DNA of 64,000 bases from NCBI GenBank assembly GCA_965221185.1, contig OZ244866.1, positions 2,914,001 through 2,978,000 of the forward strand, read 5' to 3'. Within the stretch, counting starts at the first letter, position 1. Every line of letters starts with the position of its first letter. Position numbers and translations under genes: made by a program. Shown here piece by piece: positions 49,753 through 57,870 of the stretch. Under the pieces are notes generated by a model. That model worked only from the letters and a program-made list of their open reading frames with translations. It did not search any database and had not been told where the DNA came from. The DNA is from Aldehydirespirator sp965221185. Lineage in GTDB: Bacteria > Actinomycetota > Acidimicrobiia > Acidimicrobiales > Aldehydirespiratoraceae.

Positions 49753-51110
49753 GCGAGCTGCGACAGAACGTCGTCGAAGACGGAGAGGACTCGGTCGACG
49801 TCCTGGTGGGTGTGGGCCCCCGAGGTCACCGCGGGATGCACCGGCGGCCACAGCACGCCCCCCGCCGTCATTCCCAGCAAGATCTTGCGGGTCAGCTCGA
49901 TGTCGCCAGCAAGGACGTCACGCCGGTCCCGCACATCCTCAACGCCGGCGTGCATCTGGATGATTGAGGCGACCCCGTTCACGGCTGCGGGAACGCCGTG
50001 GCGGGCGAAGATGCCGCGAAGCCCCTGCCGGATCGATTCTGCTGTCCCGTCGGCCCGAGCGAGGGCGTCGGTGGTCTCCAGCACGGTCAGCGTGGCCGCT
50101 CCGGAGACTATGGACACCGGGTTCTCGGTGAAGGTCCCGGACTGGAAGATGCGCCGGTCACCGGCGCCGGGCCCGAGGGTCGCCTCCATCAGGTCGCGGC
50201 GGCCCCCGAACAGGGCTAGGGGCATGCCGCCGCCGACCGCCTTGCCGGCGGTGGCGAGGTCGGGAACCACGCCGAGGTAGGAGGGGGCGCCGCCCAGACC
50301 CAGGCGGAAGGCGCACAGCACCTCGTCGAAGATCAGGACGATCCCGTGCTTGTCGGCAGCCTCGCGGACTGCCCGCACGAATCCCAGTTCGGCAGGCACC
50401 CCGCCCCCGCTGGAGAACGCCACCGGCTCCATGATCACCGCGGCGAGATCCGGCCCGTGCTCATCCAGCAACGCGGCCGTCGCCTCGGCCTCGTTGAAGG
50501 GCAGCACGACGATCTCGTCGACCAGGCGCGGCGACATGCCCGCGTAGTCGAGTACGGCTTCGGGACGCAGCCTCGGGCCCCTCGGCGAGGCGACGTGGGT
50601 AGACACGAGCGCCCAATCGTCGGACCCGTGATAGTTGCCCTCGAACTTGGCGATCTTCGTGCGCCCGGTGGCCGCCCGGGCCACTCGCACAGCCGAGCGA
50701 GTGGCCTCAGAGCCGGTGTTGGTGAAGCGCAGCCTCTCGAGATACGGCATGTGATCCTGGAGCCGCCGGGCGTAGTCGAGAGACAGGCGGGTCGGCATCA
50801 TCGGGTTGGTCATCTTGGCGATCTGCTGTTGGATCGCGGCAACGACATCGGGATGCGAGTGCCCGATCAGCAAGGGACCTGCACCCATGAGCAGATCGAC
50901 ATAACTGCGGCCGTCGACGTCTGTCACATGAGAGCCAAGGGCAGACTCCACAAAGATCGGATGGGGCGACACTATCTTGGCTTGACCGGACACCCCGTGC
51001 GGGAAGACATCGAGAGCCTCAGACCAAGCGCGGCCGGATGCGGGCGTTCGGTCAGCGTAATTCTGCTCTACGCTGGTTGTCGCCTTGTTCTCCACGATTC
51101 CTATCGACAT
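49749..51110 (-). CDS. class III aminotransferase (glutamate-1-semialdehyde aminomutase-like)
   Basis: About 453 residues from ATG 51110, chosen because GGAG lies 7 nt before it; ATG 51134 is the alternative. Motifs are LLMGAGPLLIGHSHPDVVAA, RFTNTGSEATRSAVRVARAA, IFDEVLCAFRLGLGG and the PLP lysine in LATAGKAVGGGMP. It belongs to the GSAM-like subgroup, which includes beta- and omega-amino acid aminotransferases and is not the tetrapyrrole enzyme by context. In this unit it would remove the amino group after ring opening, giving an aldehyde or keto acid. Confidence 0.88.
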   Translation of the reverse strand: MSIGIVENKATTSVEQNYADRTPASGRAWSEALDVFPHGVSGQAKIVSPHPIFVESALGSHVTDVDGRSYVDLLMGAGPLLIGHSHPDVVAAIQQQIAKMTNPMMPTRLSLDYARRLQDHMPYLERLRFTNTGSEATRSAVRVARAATGRTKIAKFEGNYHGSDDWALVSTHVASPRGPRLRPEAVLDYAGMSPRLVDEIVVLPFNEAEATAALLDEHGPDLAAVIMEPVAFSSGGGVPAELGFVRAVREAADKHGIVLIFDEVLCAFRLGLGGAPSYLGVVPDLATAGKAVGGGMPLALFGGRRDLMEATLGPGAGDRRIFQSGTFTENPVSIVSGAATLTVLETTDALARADGTAESIRQGLRGIFARHGVPAAVNGVASIIQMHAGVEDVRDRRDVLAGDIELTRKILLGMTAGGVLWPPVHPAVTSGAHTHQDVDRVLSVFDDVLSQLA

Positions 51111-51174
51111 TGGTGCTCCATTTGGACACTCCATATGTGTGCTCAGTTGGGGTCTATTGAATCTCGAAACTACG

Positions 51175-52158
51175 TTAGGTCAGCAAGGGTCTAGAGTCAA
51201 TTGGCAGACTCCCGTCATGTACGGTGTAGAGCCAGCACCTGACTTCGCGTCCCTCGAAGGGCTTTAGTGACGGCTCAGTGAGACAGGACTCATGTGCCTC
51301 CGGGCAGCGGGGCTGGAACTGGCATCCGGCTGATGTCGAGCGAAGCCCTGACTCAGATCCCGCCCGCGGCGGAATCGATTTCGAAGGGTCTGGGATCGAT
51401 GCCACTAGCAGGCGGGTGTAGGGGTGAGAAGGGGTTCGGAGAAGATCACTGGCGCGACCAAGTTCCACGATCTGTCCTCGGTAGATCACCGCGACTTCAT
51501 CACAGAGCTGGCCGATCACTCCGAGATCGTGTGAGATGAAGAGATACGTCAGGTTGAGTGTGCTTCGGAGGTCGGCTAATAGATTCAGAACTTGCGCTTG
51601 GATCGATACATCCAACGCTGACACAGCCTCATCCAGAATTATGAGTTTGGGCTCTGCTACCAGAGCCAAGGCGATGGACACCCGCTGGCGCTGACCGCCG
51701 GAGAGCGAGCGGGGCAATGATCGGATGCTGTTGGCCGGTAGCCCTACCGCCTCGAACAGTTCGATCGACCGGGCCCGACGCTCCGAGGAGGTGCGGGAGA
51801 ACAGGCGGCGCTGCACCTCGTCAAGGGCATCGCCGACCCGCTGACGCCGATCGAGTGACGAGAGCGGATCCTGGAAGACCATCTGCACAGTTCGGGCCAG
51901 AGACTTCTGCGTGAAGGCGCCGATGTCAGTGCCGCCCACCGTCACAGAACCTGAATCAGGACTCTCGATGCCGGTGGCGAGCCGGGCAATCGTCGTCTTT
52001 CCCGACCCAGACTCGCCTACGATCCCCATCGTCTGACCTCGTCGCAATATGAAAGACACATCCTCGACGGCCACGGTTGCCGGTCGACGACCTCCGCCAT
52101 AGCTCTTCGTCAAGGAATCGAGCTTGAGCAGAACTTCCGTGCCGTCGCTAGGTCGCAC
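51175..52158 (-). CDS. peptide/nickel-type ABC transporter ATPase (DppF/OppF-like)
   Basis: A 327-residue ATPase: Walker A GESGSGKTTIARLA, ABC signature LSGGQRQRVSIALAL, Walker B LIILDEAVSALD and the H-loop FISHDLGV, then the oligopeptide-type C-terminal region QFQPRCPEAHESCL. The GTG start at 52158 overlaps the partner ATPase by 11 bp. With the other ATPase it drives the permease pair. Confidence 0.93.
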   Translation of the reverse strand: MRPSDGTEVLLKLDSLTKSYGGGRRPATVAVEDVSFILRRGQTMGIVGESGSGKTTIARLATGIESPDSGSVTVGGTDIGAFTQKSLARTVQMVFQDPLSSLDRRQRVGDALDEVQRRLFSRTSSERRARSIELFEAVGLPANSIRSLPRSLSGGQRQRVSIALALVAEPKLIILDEAVSALDVSIQAQVLNLLADLRSTLNLTYLFISHDLGVIGQLCDEVAVIYRGQIVELGRASDLLRTPSHPYTRLLVASIPDPSKSIPPRAGSESGLRSTSAGCQFQPRCPEAHESCLTEPSLKPFEGREVRCWLYTVHDGSLPIDSRPLLT

Positions 52159-53134
52159 GACTCAACTCCAGGCTCAGCTCGGACTGGCGGATGCAGCGGG
52201 CCGCGACGTCGCGATCCATCTCCAGCCGGGGCTCGGCTGCGTCACAGCGCTCTATCCGGTAGGGACAGCGCGGGTGGAACGAACACCCCGAGGGCCGATC
52301 GAACGGGTCGGGCGGATCTCCCGGGATCGACCTGAGCCGGGCCCCGAGTCGGTGAGGATCCGGCCGGGAATCGAACAACGCGGCCGTGTACGGGTGACGG
52401 GGCTTGGTGAAGATGGCACCCGACGGCTGCATCTCAACGATCTGCCCTGCGTACATCACACCTATCCGGTCACAAAGCTGTGCAGCGAGATCGAGATCGT
52501 GAGTAATAAAGAGAATCCCGATTTCCCGACTAGAACGCAACTCGTTGAGTATCGCGACAATCTCAGCCTGTATGGTCACATCCAAGGCCGTCGTGGGCTC
52601 ATCCGCTATCAGCATCTTCGGCTCAGAGATGAGTTCTCCCGCAATCATGACCCGCTGGAGCATCCCGCCTGACAACTCATGAGAGCGACTGCGCAATATC
52701 CTCAACGGATCGATAATGCCGAGGTCTGCCAGAAGTTGCGCCCCTCGATCTCGGGCCTCTGCTCTGGTGAACCTACCCGAACGAACCACCGGACTGACAA
52801 GATGATGTTCGATGGAGTGAAGCGGATCAATGGTGGCACGGCAGTCCTGAAATATCATGCCCATATGGTTGATACGGAGCTCTCGGAGCCGAGGCCCCCG
52901 ATCCGGGATCGCTTTACCCTGAAGCTCGACGGTACCCGTGACCTTGGCGTTGCTGGGAAGGAGCCTCATAATGGTGCGCGCTGTCATCGACTTTCCGCTG
53001 CCTGATTCCCCGACGAGACCTAATATCTCGCCTTGATACAACTCGAAGGTCAGATCGCGCAATATGTCCTCGCGCTGCTGGTGCCGTTCCAGAGAGACAG
53101 TCACCGAAGTAAGCCGGAGCAGTGGAGGCATCAT
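52148..53134 (-). CDS. peptide/nickel-type ABC transporter ATPase (DppD/OppD-like)
   Basis: About 328 residues from ATG 53134 (the next codon is also ATG). Walker A GESGSGKSMTARTI, signature LSGGMLQRVMIAGEL, Walker B MLIADEPTTALDVT and H-loop FITHDLDL are complete, and the CSFHPRCPYRIERC tail marks the oligopeptide group. The start overlaps the permease stop by 4 bp. Confidence 0.93.
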   Translation of the reverse strand: MMPPLLRLTSVTVSLERHQQREDILRDLTFELYQGEILGLVGESGSGKSMTARTIMRLLPSNAKVTGTVELQGKAIPDRGPRLRELRINHMGMIFQDCRATIDPLHSIEHHLVSPVVRSGRFTRAEARDRGAQLLADLGIIDPLRILRSRSHELSGGMLQRVMIAGELISEPKMLIADEPTTALDVTIQAEIVAILNELRSSREIGILFITHDLDLAAQLCDRIGVMYAGQIVEMQPSGAIFTKPRHPYTAALFDSRPDPHRLGARLRSIPGDPPDPFDRPSGCSFHPRCPYRIERCDAAEPRLEMDRDVAARCIRQSELSLELSRAT

Positions 53135-53985
53135 TCGCGGTCCAGGCTGTTCGTAAGACCATCGCCCAAGACATTGAAGGCCACAACTGCGATGGTTATA
53201 ACGATCGACGCAGCTATCAATTCGTGGGGCGCTATCAGGATGAACTCCCGGCCATTGGCCAGCATCTGTCCCCATTCGGCCGTCGGTGGCTGGACGCCGA
53301 GTCCCAGGAAGGCGAGCCCGGCCAAGTCGATCAGCGCATAGCCGAAATTCAAGGTGCTTTGGGCGACAATGGCCGGGACGATGTTGGGCAGCACATGACG
53401 CAGAGCGGTCTGGATCTGGTTCAGCCCTCTCAATCGAAGCGCAGTGACATAGAGCTCGTGGGTCTCGACTAGAGCCAAGCCCCTGACCACGCGGGCCACC
53501 AACGGTGTGTACACGATGCCAATGGCGATAGTGGCAGGCCAGAATCCCCGGCCGAACGCGGCCACAATGACGATGGCCAGCAGCAGGGGCGGGAAGGCCA
53601 GCATGAGATCCCAGAATCGACTGAGCACGCTGTCGACCCAGCCCTTCCTCAAGGCGGCCAGCAGCCCCATGGGCACACCGGCCACGCTGGAAAAGGCGAC
53701 CGCGATAAGAGGGCCAGCCAGGCTTATGCGGGTTCCCCAGATGATCCTCGAATACACGTCCCGTCCAGAGGAATCTGCTCCGAGCAGTCCTCCTTCGCCA
53801 GGACCCACGAGAGACTTGGACAGGTCAATCTGGTTGGGATCGTTCGTGGACAGCAACGAGGCCGCCAACGCGACCACGAAGAGACCCAAGATGACGATGC
53901 CCGCCACCATCGGGCCGCGCCCGAAGGACCATCGGAACCGAGGACCCCTCGTCAGCGAGATCTGGCGTGACCGAGCAGTGATCAC
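53131..53985 (-). CDS. ABC transporter permease (DppC-like)
   Basis: A 284-residue inner-membrane permease with about 6 hydrophobic segments. The N-terminal OppC-type segment VAGIVILGLFVVALAASLLS is followed by DSSGRDVYSRIIWGTRISLA, the classical start of the permease domain. The coupling EAA loop region LRGLNQIQTALRHVLPNI is present. It overlaps the DppB-like gene by 4 bp. Confidence 0.93.
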   Translation of the reverse strand: MITARSRQISLTRGPRFRWSFGRGPMVAGIVILGLFVVALAASLLSTNDPNQIDLSKSLVGPGEGGLLGADSSGRDVYSRIIWGTRISLAGPLIAVAFSSVAGVPMGLLAALRKGWVDSVLSRFWDLMLAFPPLLLAIVIVAAFGRGFWPATIAIGIVYTPLVARVVRGLALVETHELYVTALRLRGLNQIQTALRHVLPNIVPAIVAQSTLNFGYALIDLAGLAFLGLGVQPPTAEWGQMLANGREFILIAPHELIAASIVITIAVVAFNVLGDGLTNSLDRE

Positions 53986-54962
53986 GGCTGCTTCAGTCGG
54001 GGGGCTCGCTGCCTGACACGGGTGAATTGACCGCGCAGCCGGGGATCAGCCAGGAAGTACAGGAGATCGACAATGAAGCTCACGAATATGAACGATGCCG
54101 TGAACATGAGAGTGATGGCCTGAACTACCGCGAACTCCTTCCGTTCGATGGCTCGCACCAGTTCGGCACCCAGTCCATTGAGGCCGAAGGTGTATTCCAC
54201 CAGCACTGATCCCGTTATCAGATAGCCGGCAATGAGCCCGCCTATCGACAGGATGGGGACCAGGGAGCCGCGCAGTCCATAGTGCAAGACGACGAAGGGC
54301 TCACTGAGCCCCCTGCTCCGCGCCGTCTCGACGGGCGGACTAGCCAGGCGATCCGACACCGAGGCCCGCGTGATCCGCATGACGAGTGCGGTCAGCGACA
54401 GCGCCAGCGCCAGCGCGGGCAGGGTCAAGTGGTACACGCGATCCCACAAGCCCTCGCCGAGGCCGAACGTCGGAAACCAGCCCAGCCACGACGAGAACAC
54501 CAGAATCAGGACGATCCCGGACACGTAGGTGGCGATCGACGCCAGGAACAGGGCGCCGCCGGACAGGACTACGTCGGTCATCCGCCCCTTGCGAACGGCG
54601 GCCACGACTCCCGTCGCAACTCCGAGCAGCAGGATGATGATCAGTGCGTACAGCGCCAGTTGGAGCGTCGGAATGATCCGGGGCTCGACAACACTCCATA
54701 CCGACGTCTGATCCGAGATGGATTGCCCGAGGTCGCCCCGCAGGATTCCCTTGAGCCACGTCCAATACTGGACCAGGAACGGCTCGTCGAGGCGGTAGCG
54801 GTCCCGCAGTGCCGCGATCTGCTCGGGTGTGACCCGCCGACCGCCGAAGAGGATCTGCTCCGGGCTGCCCGGTGCTATCCGGATGAACGAGAAGACGAGA
54901 AAGGAAGCGGCTAAGAGCAGTACGCCTGCAGCAAGCAGCCGCCGCCCGACGTAACCGGGCAC
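53982..54962 (-). CDS. ABC transporter permease (DppB-like)
   Basis: A 326-residue permease: the first segment RRLLAAGVLLLAASFLVFSF, the typical RIAPGSPEQILFGG and ALRDRYRLDEPFLVQYWTWL, then five more hydrophobic segments. The GTG at 54962 overlaps its own AAGGAGG, so the true start may be different; no better start is seen within the first 15 codons. A short gap (34 bp) separates it from the binding-protein gene. Confidence 0.92.
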   Translation of the reverse strand: MPGYVGRRLLAAGVLLLAASFLVFSFIRIAPGSPEQILFGGRRVTPEQIAALRDRYRLDEPFLVQYWTWLKGILRGDLGQSISDQTSVWSVVEPRIIPTLQLALYALIIILLLGVATGVVAAVRKGRMTDVVLSGGALFLASIATYVSGIVLILVFSSWLGWFPTFGLGEGLWDRVYHLTLPALALALSLTALVMRITRASVSDRLASPPVETARSRGLSEPFVVLHYGLRGSLVPILSIGGLIAGYLITGSVLVEYTFGLNGLGAELVRAIERKEFAVVQAITLMFTASFIFVSFIVDLLYFLADPRLRGQFTRVRQRAPRLKQP

Positions 54963-54996
54963 CTCCTTCGGTCTAGCCCACTAGTTCGAATCCTGT

Positions 54997-56916
54997 CTAG
55001 CGCTCCAACTCATCGGACCATGAGGTGAAGTACCAGAATCCGTTCGGTGAGTACCCCCGAAGGTCGTTGACGGAGAGCACGACGTCAGGCGACACGTACA
55101 CCGCCCACGGCAGCTCGTCGACCACGATCTCCTGGACCTCGATCAGCAAACGGGCCCGCTCGTCGTCGTCGGTGGTGCCGCGGGCCTCCTCCAGCAGGCG
55201 GTCAACGTCCGGGTTGACGTACGCGGCCACGTTGGTGATCACGTTCACCGACGTGAACGGGAAGTACATGTTGCCGATCGGGTCGGGGAAGTCCGAGCCC
55301 CAGCTGAGCAGAGTCATGTCGTAGTCCTTGGGGCCGTCCGCGTACTCGAGGCCGGTCTTCTCGGCGTACGGGATTTGCACCAGGGAGATCTCCAGTCCGA
55401 TCTCCGCGGCGGCGGCCTGAACGATGATTCCGACCTCCTCGTCGATCGAAGTGGAGACCATCAGATCGGCCCCCGCGCCGACTGCGCCAGCCTCCGCCAC
55501 CAACTGCCGAGCCCGCTCGACGTCGCGGTCGTAGGAGGGCAGAGCGTCGGAAGCCGCAGACCACTGATCGGCGGCATACGTCCACAGGATGGGGGGAGCG
55601 GGAACAGCCAGCGGCTGCGCGAGCCCTCCGTAGACCGTGGAGGCGATACCGGCACGATCGAGCACCAAGGCCAAGGCCTGGCGAACCCGAACGTCGTCGA
55701 AGGGCGCCCGAGTCGTGTTGAAGGCAATGAACGCGGCGGCCACGGAATCGGCCGTTTCGACTGTGACGCTGTCGTGCAGGCTCAGTGCCTGCCTGCCGTC
55801 GAGGGCCAGCGTGCCGTCGATCTCGCCGCTGTTGAGCCCGGCGATGATGGTCGCGGGATCAGTCAGCACCCGGATACTGATGGCCTCGATATCCGGAGGC
55901 CCTCCCCAGTAGTCGGAGAAGGCCACCAGCTCCACGCCTTGGCCCGGAGTCCAACTCTCGACCTGGTACGGCCCGGTGCACACGATGCCGACGTCGGGAG
56001 AGTGCACTCCACCAGTCTCGTCTGCGTTGGCTTCCACGAAGGCCTGGCTGACAACGTGCGCGGCCTGGGTGGCCACTGCGTACTCCCACAGCACGTCGGG
56101 AGCGGTGAGCGTGACGGTGATTTCCAGGTCGCCCGTGATCTCCACACTGTCGACCCGCTCGTGGAACCCGATCAGGTACGAACCCACATCCGGGTCACGG
56201 TGGCGGTCCAGACTGAACTTCACGTCCTCAGCCGTCATGACCGTTCCATCATGGAACATAACGTTAGAACGCAAGGTATAACGATAGGTCAAATCATCTA
56301 CACGCATCCAGTCGGTGGCGAGATTCGGCCGCAATTGATTGTCCTTATCGATGCGCAGAAGCCCCTCGCAAATCTGTCCACCGATCGTCGCCGTGTTGTA
56401 GTCGTAGTTGAACGGGGGGTCCATCGCCACCGGCTCATCAGAGATGGCCCAGGTGATGTGCTCCGCGGGCTCAACAGCGGCAGCCGCGGCTGCGGCCTCA
56501 AGCTCGGCGACAGCGGCGGCAGCGGCCTCAGCAGCGGCAGCGGCATCAGCGGCATCCGCCTGAGCGGCCGCGGCGTCAGCCTGCGCATCCTGCAGTTGCC
56601 CCTCAAGCTCGGCGACAACCTCGGGGTCCACGGCCCCCTCGGACTGAGCCATGGCAGCCTCAAGGGCCGCCTCTGCCTCGGCTGCCTTGGCGGCAGCCGC
56701 TTGGGCCTCACCCGCGGCGGCGTCGGCGTCGGCCTGAGCGGCGGCTGCAGCAGCCTCAGCGGCCGCAGCGGCGGCATCGGCCGCGCTGGTATCCGGGGCC
56801 GCTACCTCCGCGTCGTCGCCGCACGCGGCGGCAACCAGCGAAACGACCGCGAGCGCTACGGCCAGCTTCCCGACCCAGCCTCGAGAATTCAGTGAAGTAC
56901 CTCTACGGGCGTACAT
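54997..56916 (-). CDS. ABC substrate-binding lipoprotein (SBP family 5) with an alanine-rich helical stalk
   Basis: A 639-residue lipoprotein. Signal peptide with lipobox VSLVAAAC (Cys32). Residues ~44-148 are almost wholly Ala, Glu, Asp, Gln and Lys, a long predicted helix or coiled coil not usual in this family. The SBP_bac_5 domain begins near residue 153 (EHITWAISDEPVAMDPPFNY), with CEGLLRIDKDNQLRPNLATD and KFSLDRHRDPDVGSY. This group binds peptides, opines, nickel chelates and diverse small molecules. It is the first gene of the 18-gene unit and probably sets its import specificity. Start is ATG 56916 with GGAGGG upstream. Confidence 0.92.
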   Translation of the reverse strand: MYARRGTSLNSRGWVGKLAVALAVVSLVAAACGDDAEVAAPDTSAADAAAAAAEAAAAAAQADADAAAGEAQAAAAKAAEAEAALEAAMAQSEGAVDPEVVAELEGQLQDAQADAAAAQADAADAAAAAEAAAAAVAELEAAAAAAAVEPAEHITWAISDEPVAMDPPFNYDYNTATIGGQICEGLLRIDKDNQLRPNLATDWMRVDDLTYRYTLRSNVMFHDGTVMTAEDVKFSLDRHRDPDVGSYLIGFHERVDSVEITGDLEITVTLTAPDVLWEYAVATQAAHVVSQAFVEANADETGGVHSPDVGIVCTGPYQVESWTPGQGVELVAFSDYWGGPPDIEAISIRVLTDPATIIAGLNSGEIDGTLALDGRQALSLHDSVTVETADSVAAAFIAFNTTRAPFDDVRVRQALALVLDRAGIASTVYGGLAQPLAVPAPPILWTYAADQWSAASDALPSYDRDVERARQLVAEAGAVGAGADLMVSTSIDEEVGIIVQAAAAEIGLEISLVQIPYAEKTGLEYADGPKDYDMTLLSWGSDFPDPIGNMYFPFTSVNVITNVAAYVNPDVDRLLEEARGTTDDDERARLLIEVQEIVVDELPWAVYVSPDVVLSVNDLRGYSPNGFWYFTSWSDELER

Positions 56917-56962
56917 GGCAGCCCTCCTGTTCGATGCGGTCCCATTGCGCTTCGCTCATCGA

Positions 56963-56983
56963 TACGATGATTCGCTTATCGTA
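56963..56983. promoter_or_regulatory. TACGAT-N9-ATCGTA palindrome upstream of the importer operon
   Basis: Arms at 56963-56968 and 56978-56983, 47-67 bp upstream of the binding-protein start, in an AT-richer patch. It is a plausible operator for the IclR regulator encoded at the other end of the unit. Confidence 0.45.
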
Positions 56984-57345
56984 ACGACGGGCCCGATGGC
57001 CGTCAAGTGGAAATGACCGACCTCGAGCGCCCGTCCAGCATCGCACGGGTCCAGAAAAAGCACTCGACTCGGTCAGCCACAACTTGACGTTAGAGAGGTC
57101 ACCGCCTGAACCGCTGACAGGGGAGGCCGGCAAGTAGTGTCGGCCGCGATGGAGGCTTTGCGGAGGGGGCTGGCCTACTTCCTGGTCGGGGCTGCTCGGG
57201 CGGTGTTCGTCCGGGTCGACTGGTCGACACCAATAGACCCCGGAGCCGGCACGCGCCGACGGGCCGCCCGCCTGTAGCTTCCCGCGTCCAGCCCGGAACC
57301 CTGCCCGTCCCAGGCCTGTCGGAGGCGCGACGTACAATCGTTTTC
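56984..57345. other. intergenic region without a recognised gene
   Basis: A 362-bp divergent spacer between the importer operon and a small conserved gene. A 46-codon plus-strand frame at 57137-57277 encodes MEALRRGLAYFLVGAARAVF within a weakly hydrophobic peptide, but nothing supports it as a gene. The left part probably holds the importer promoter. Nothing else is recognised. Confidence 0.5.
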
Positions 57346-57699
57346 ATGAGCGGTGAGAGCCGGATCGACTTGACGGTGCGCCTCTGGCGGGGCGGGTCCA
57401 AGCGCCAGTTCGAGCGGTACATCAACCGCCTGCTCAAGCTGCTGCCCCGCCACGGTGGCCTGGCCGAGCGTCGAGCCGGGGAAGTGGGCGGCGGGCCGGG
57501 CCGCCCCGACGCGGTGCTGGTGCTGTCGTTCCCCGACACCGCCGCTGTCGACGCCTACCTGACCGACCCGCGCCGCGACGACCTGGAGGAGGTGGCAGCC
57601 AAGGCCGTCACGAGGTCGCTGATCACCGGCGGCCGCAAGCACGACGTCCACGAGCACGACCCCGTCGAGGTGACCGACCTGCCCCTCAAGCCCGGCTGA
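57346..57699 (+). CDS. small dimeric alpha/beta-barrel-like protein
   Basis: A 117-residue protein. The strand-helix pattern RIDLTVRLWRGGSKRQFERY and DAVLVLSFPDTAAVDAYLTD resembles the ferredoxin-like folds of DUF1330/EthD-type proteins, which include monooxygenase-like and chaperone-like members. No catalytic residue can be named. ATG 57346 is the start. The stop lies just before repeat copy D. Function unknown. Confidence 0.6.
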   Translation: MSGESRIDLTVRLWRGGSKRQFERYINRLLKLLPRHGGLAERRAGEVGGGPGRPDAVLVLSFPDTAAVDAYLTDPRRDDLEEVAAKAVTRSLITGGRKHDVHEHDPVEVTDLPLKPG

Positions 57700-57830
57700 G
57701 AGGCCGAGCGGATAGGCCGCGATTCGCGCAGCAACTCGCGAATCCGGTGAGCGAGGCCGTGGCCCGAGCGGCCCGTGAGCGCAGCGAACAAGAGCGGGAA
57801 ACACCACGCTTCACCGCGAGGCTGTTACCC
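57700..57830 (-). repeat. dispersed intergenic repeat, copy D (short form, inverted)
   Basis: The reverse complement begins with GGTGAAGCGTGGTGTTTCCC, passes through TTGTTCGCTGCGCTCACGGG and GGCCGCTCGGGCCACGGCCT, and ends in CTATCCGCTCGGCCTC. It matches both ends of copy A but lacks its AT-rich centre. It fills the gap between the small protein and the convergent FAD oxidase gene. Confidence 0.85.
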
Positions 57831-57870
57831 CTATCCGAGCAGTCCCTGAAGAGCGGGAGGCGCCCGGGCC

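Noticed and set aside
49749..51110. Glutamate-1-semialdehyde aminomutase of heme synthesis (hemL)
   Set aside because: Sequence is in the broad GSAM-like group, but the location inside a transport/catabolic operon argues for an aminotransferase of degradation.
54983..54994. AGTTCGAATCCT resembling a tRNA T-loop or an integration site
   Set aside because: No acceptor, D or anticodon arms can be formed around it, and it lies in a 34-bp gap between importer genes. No integrase is present.
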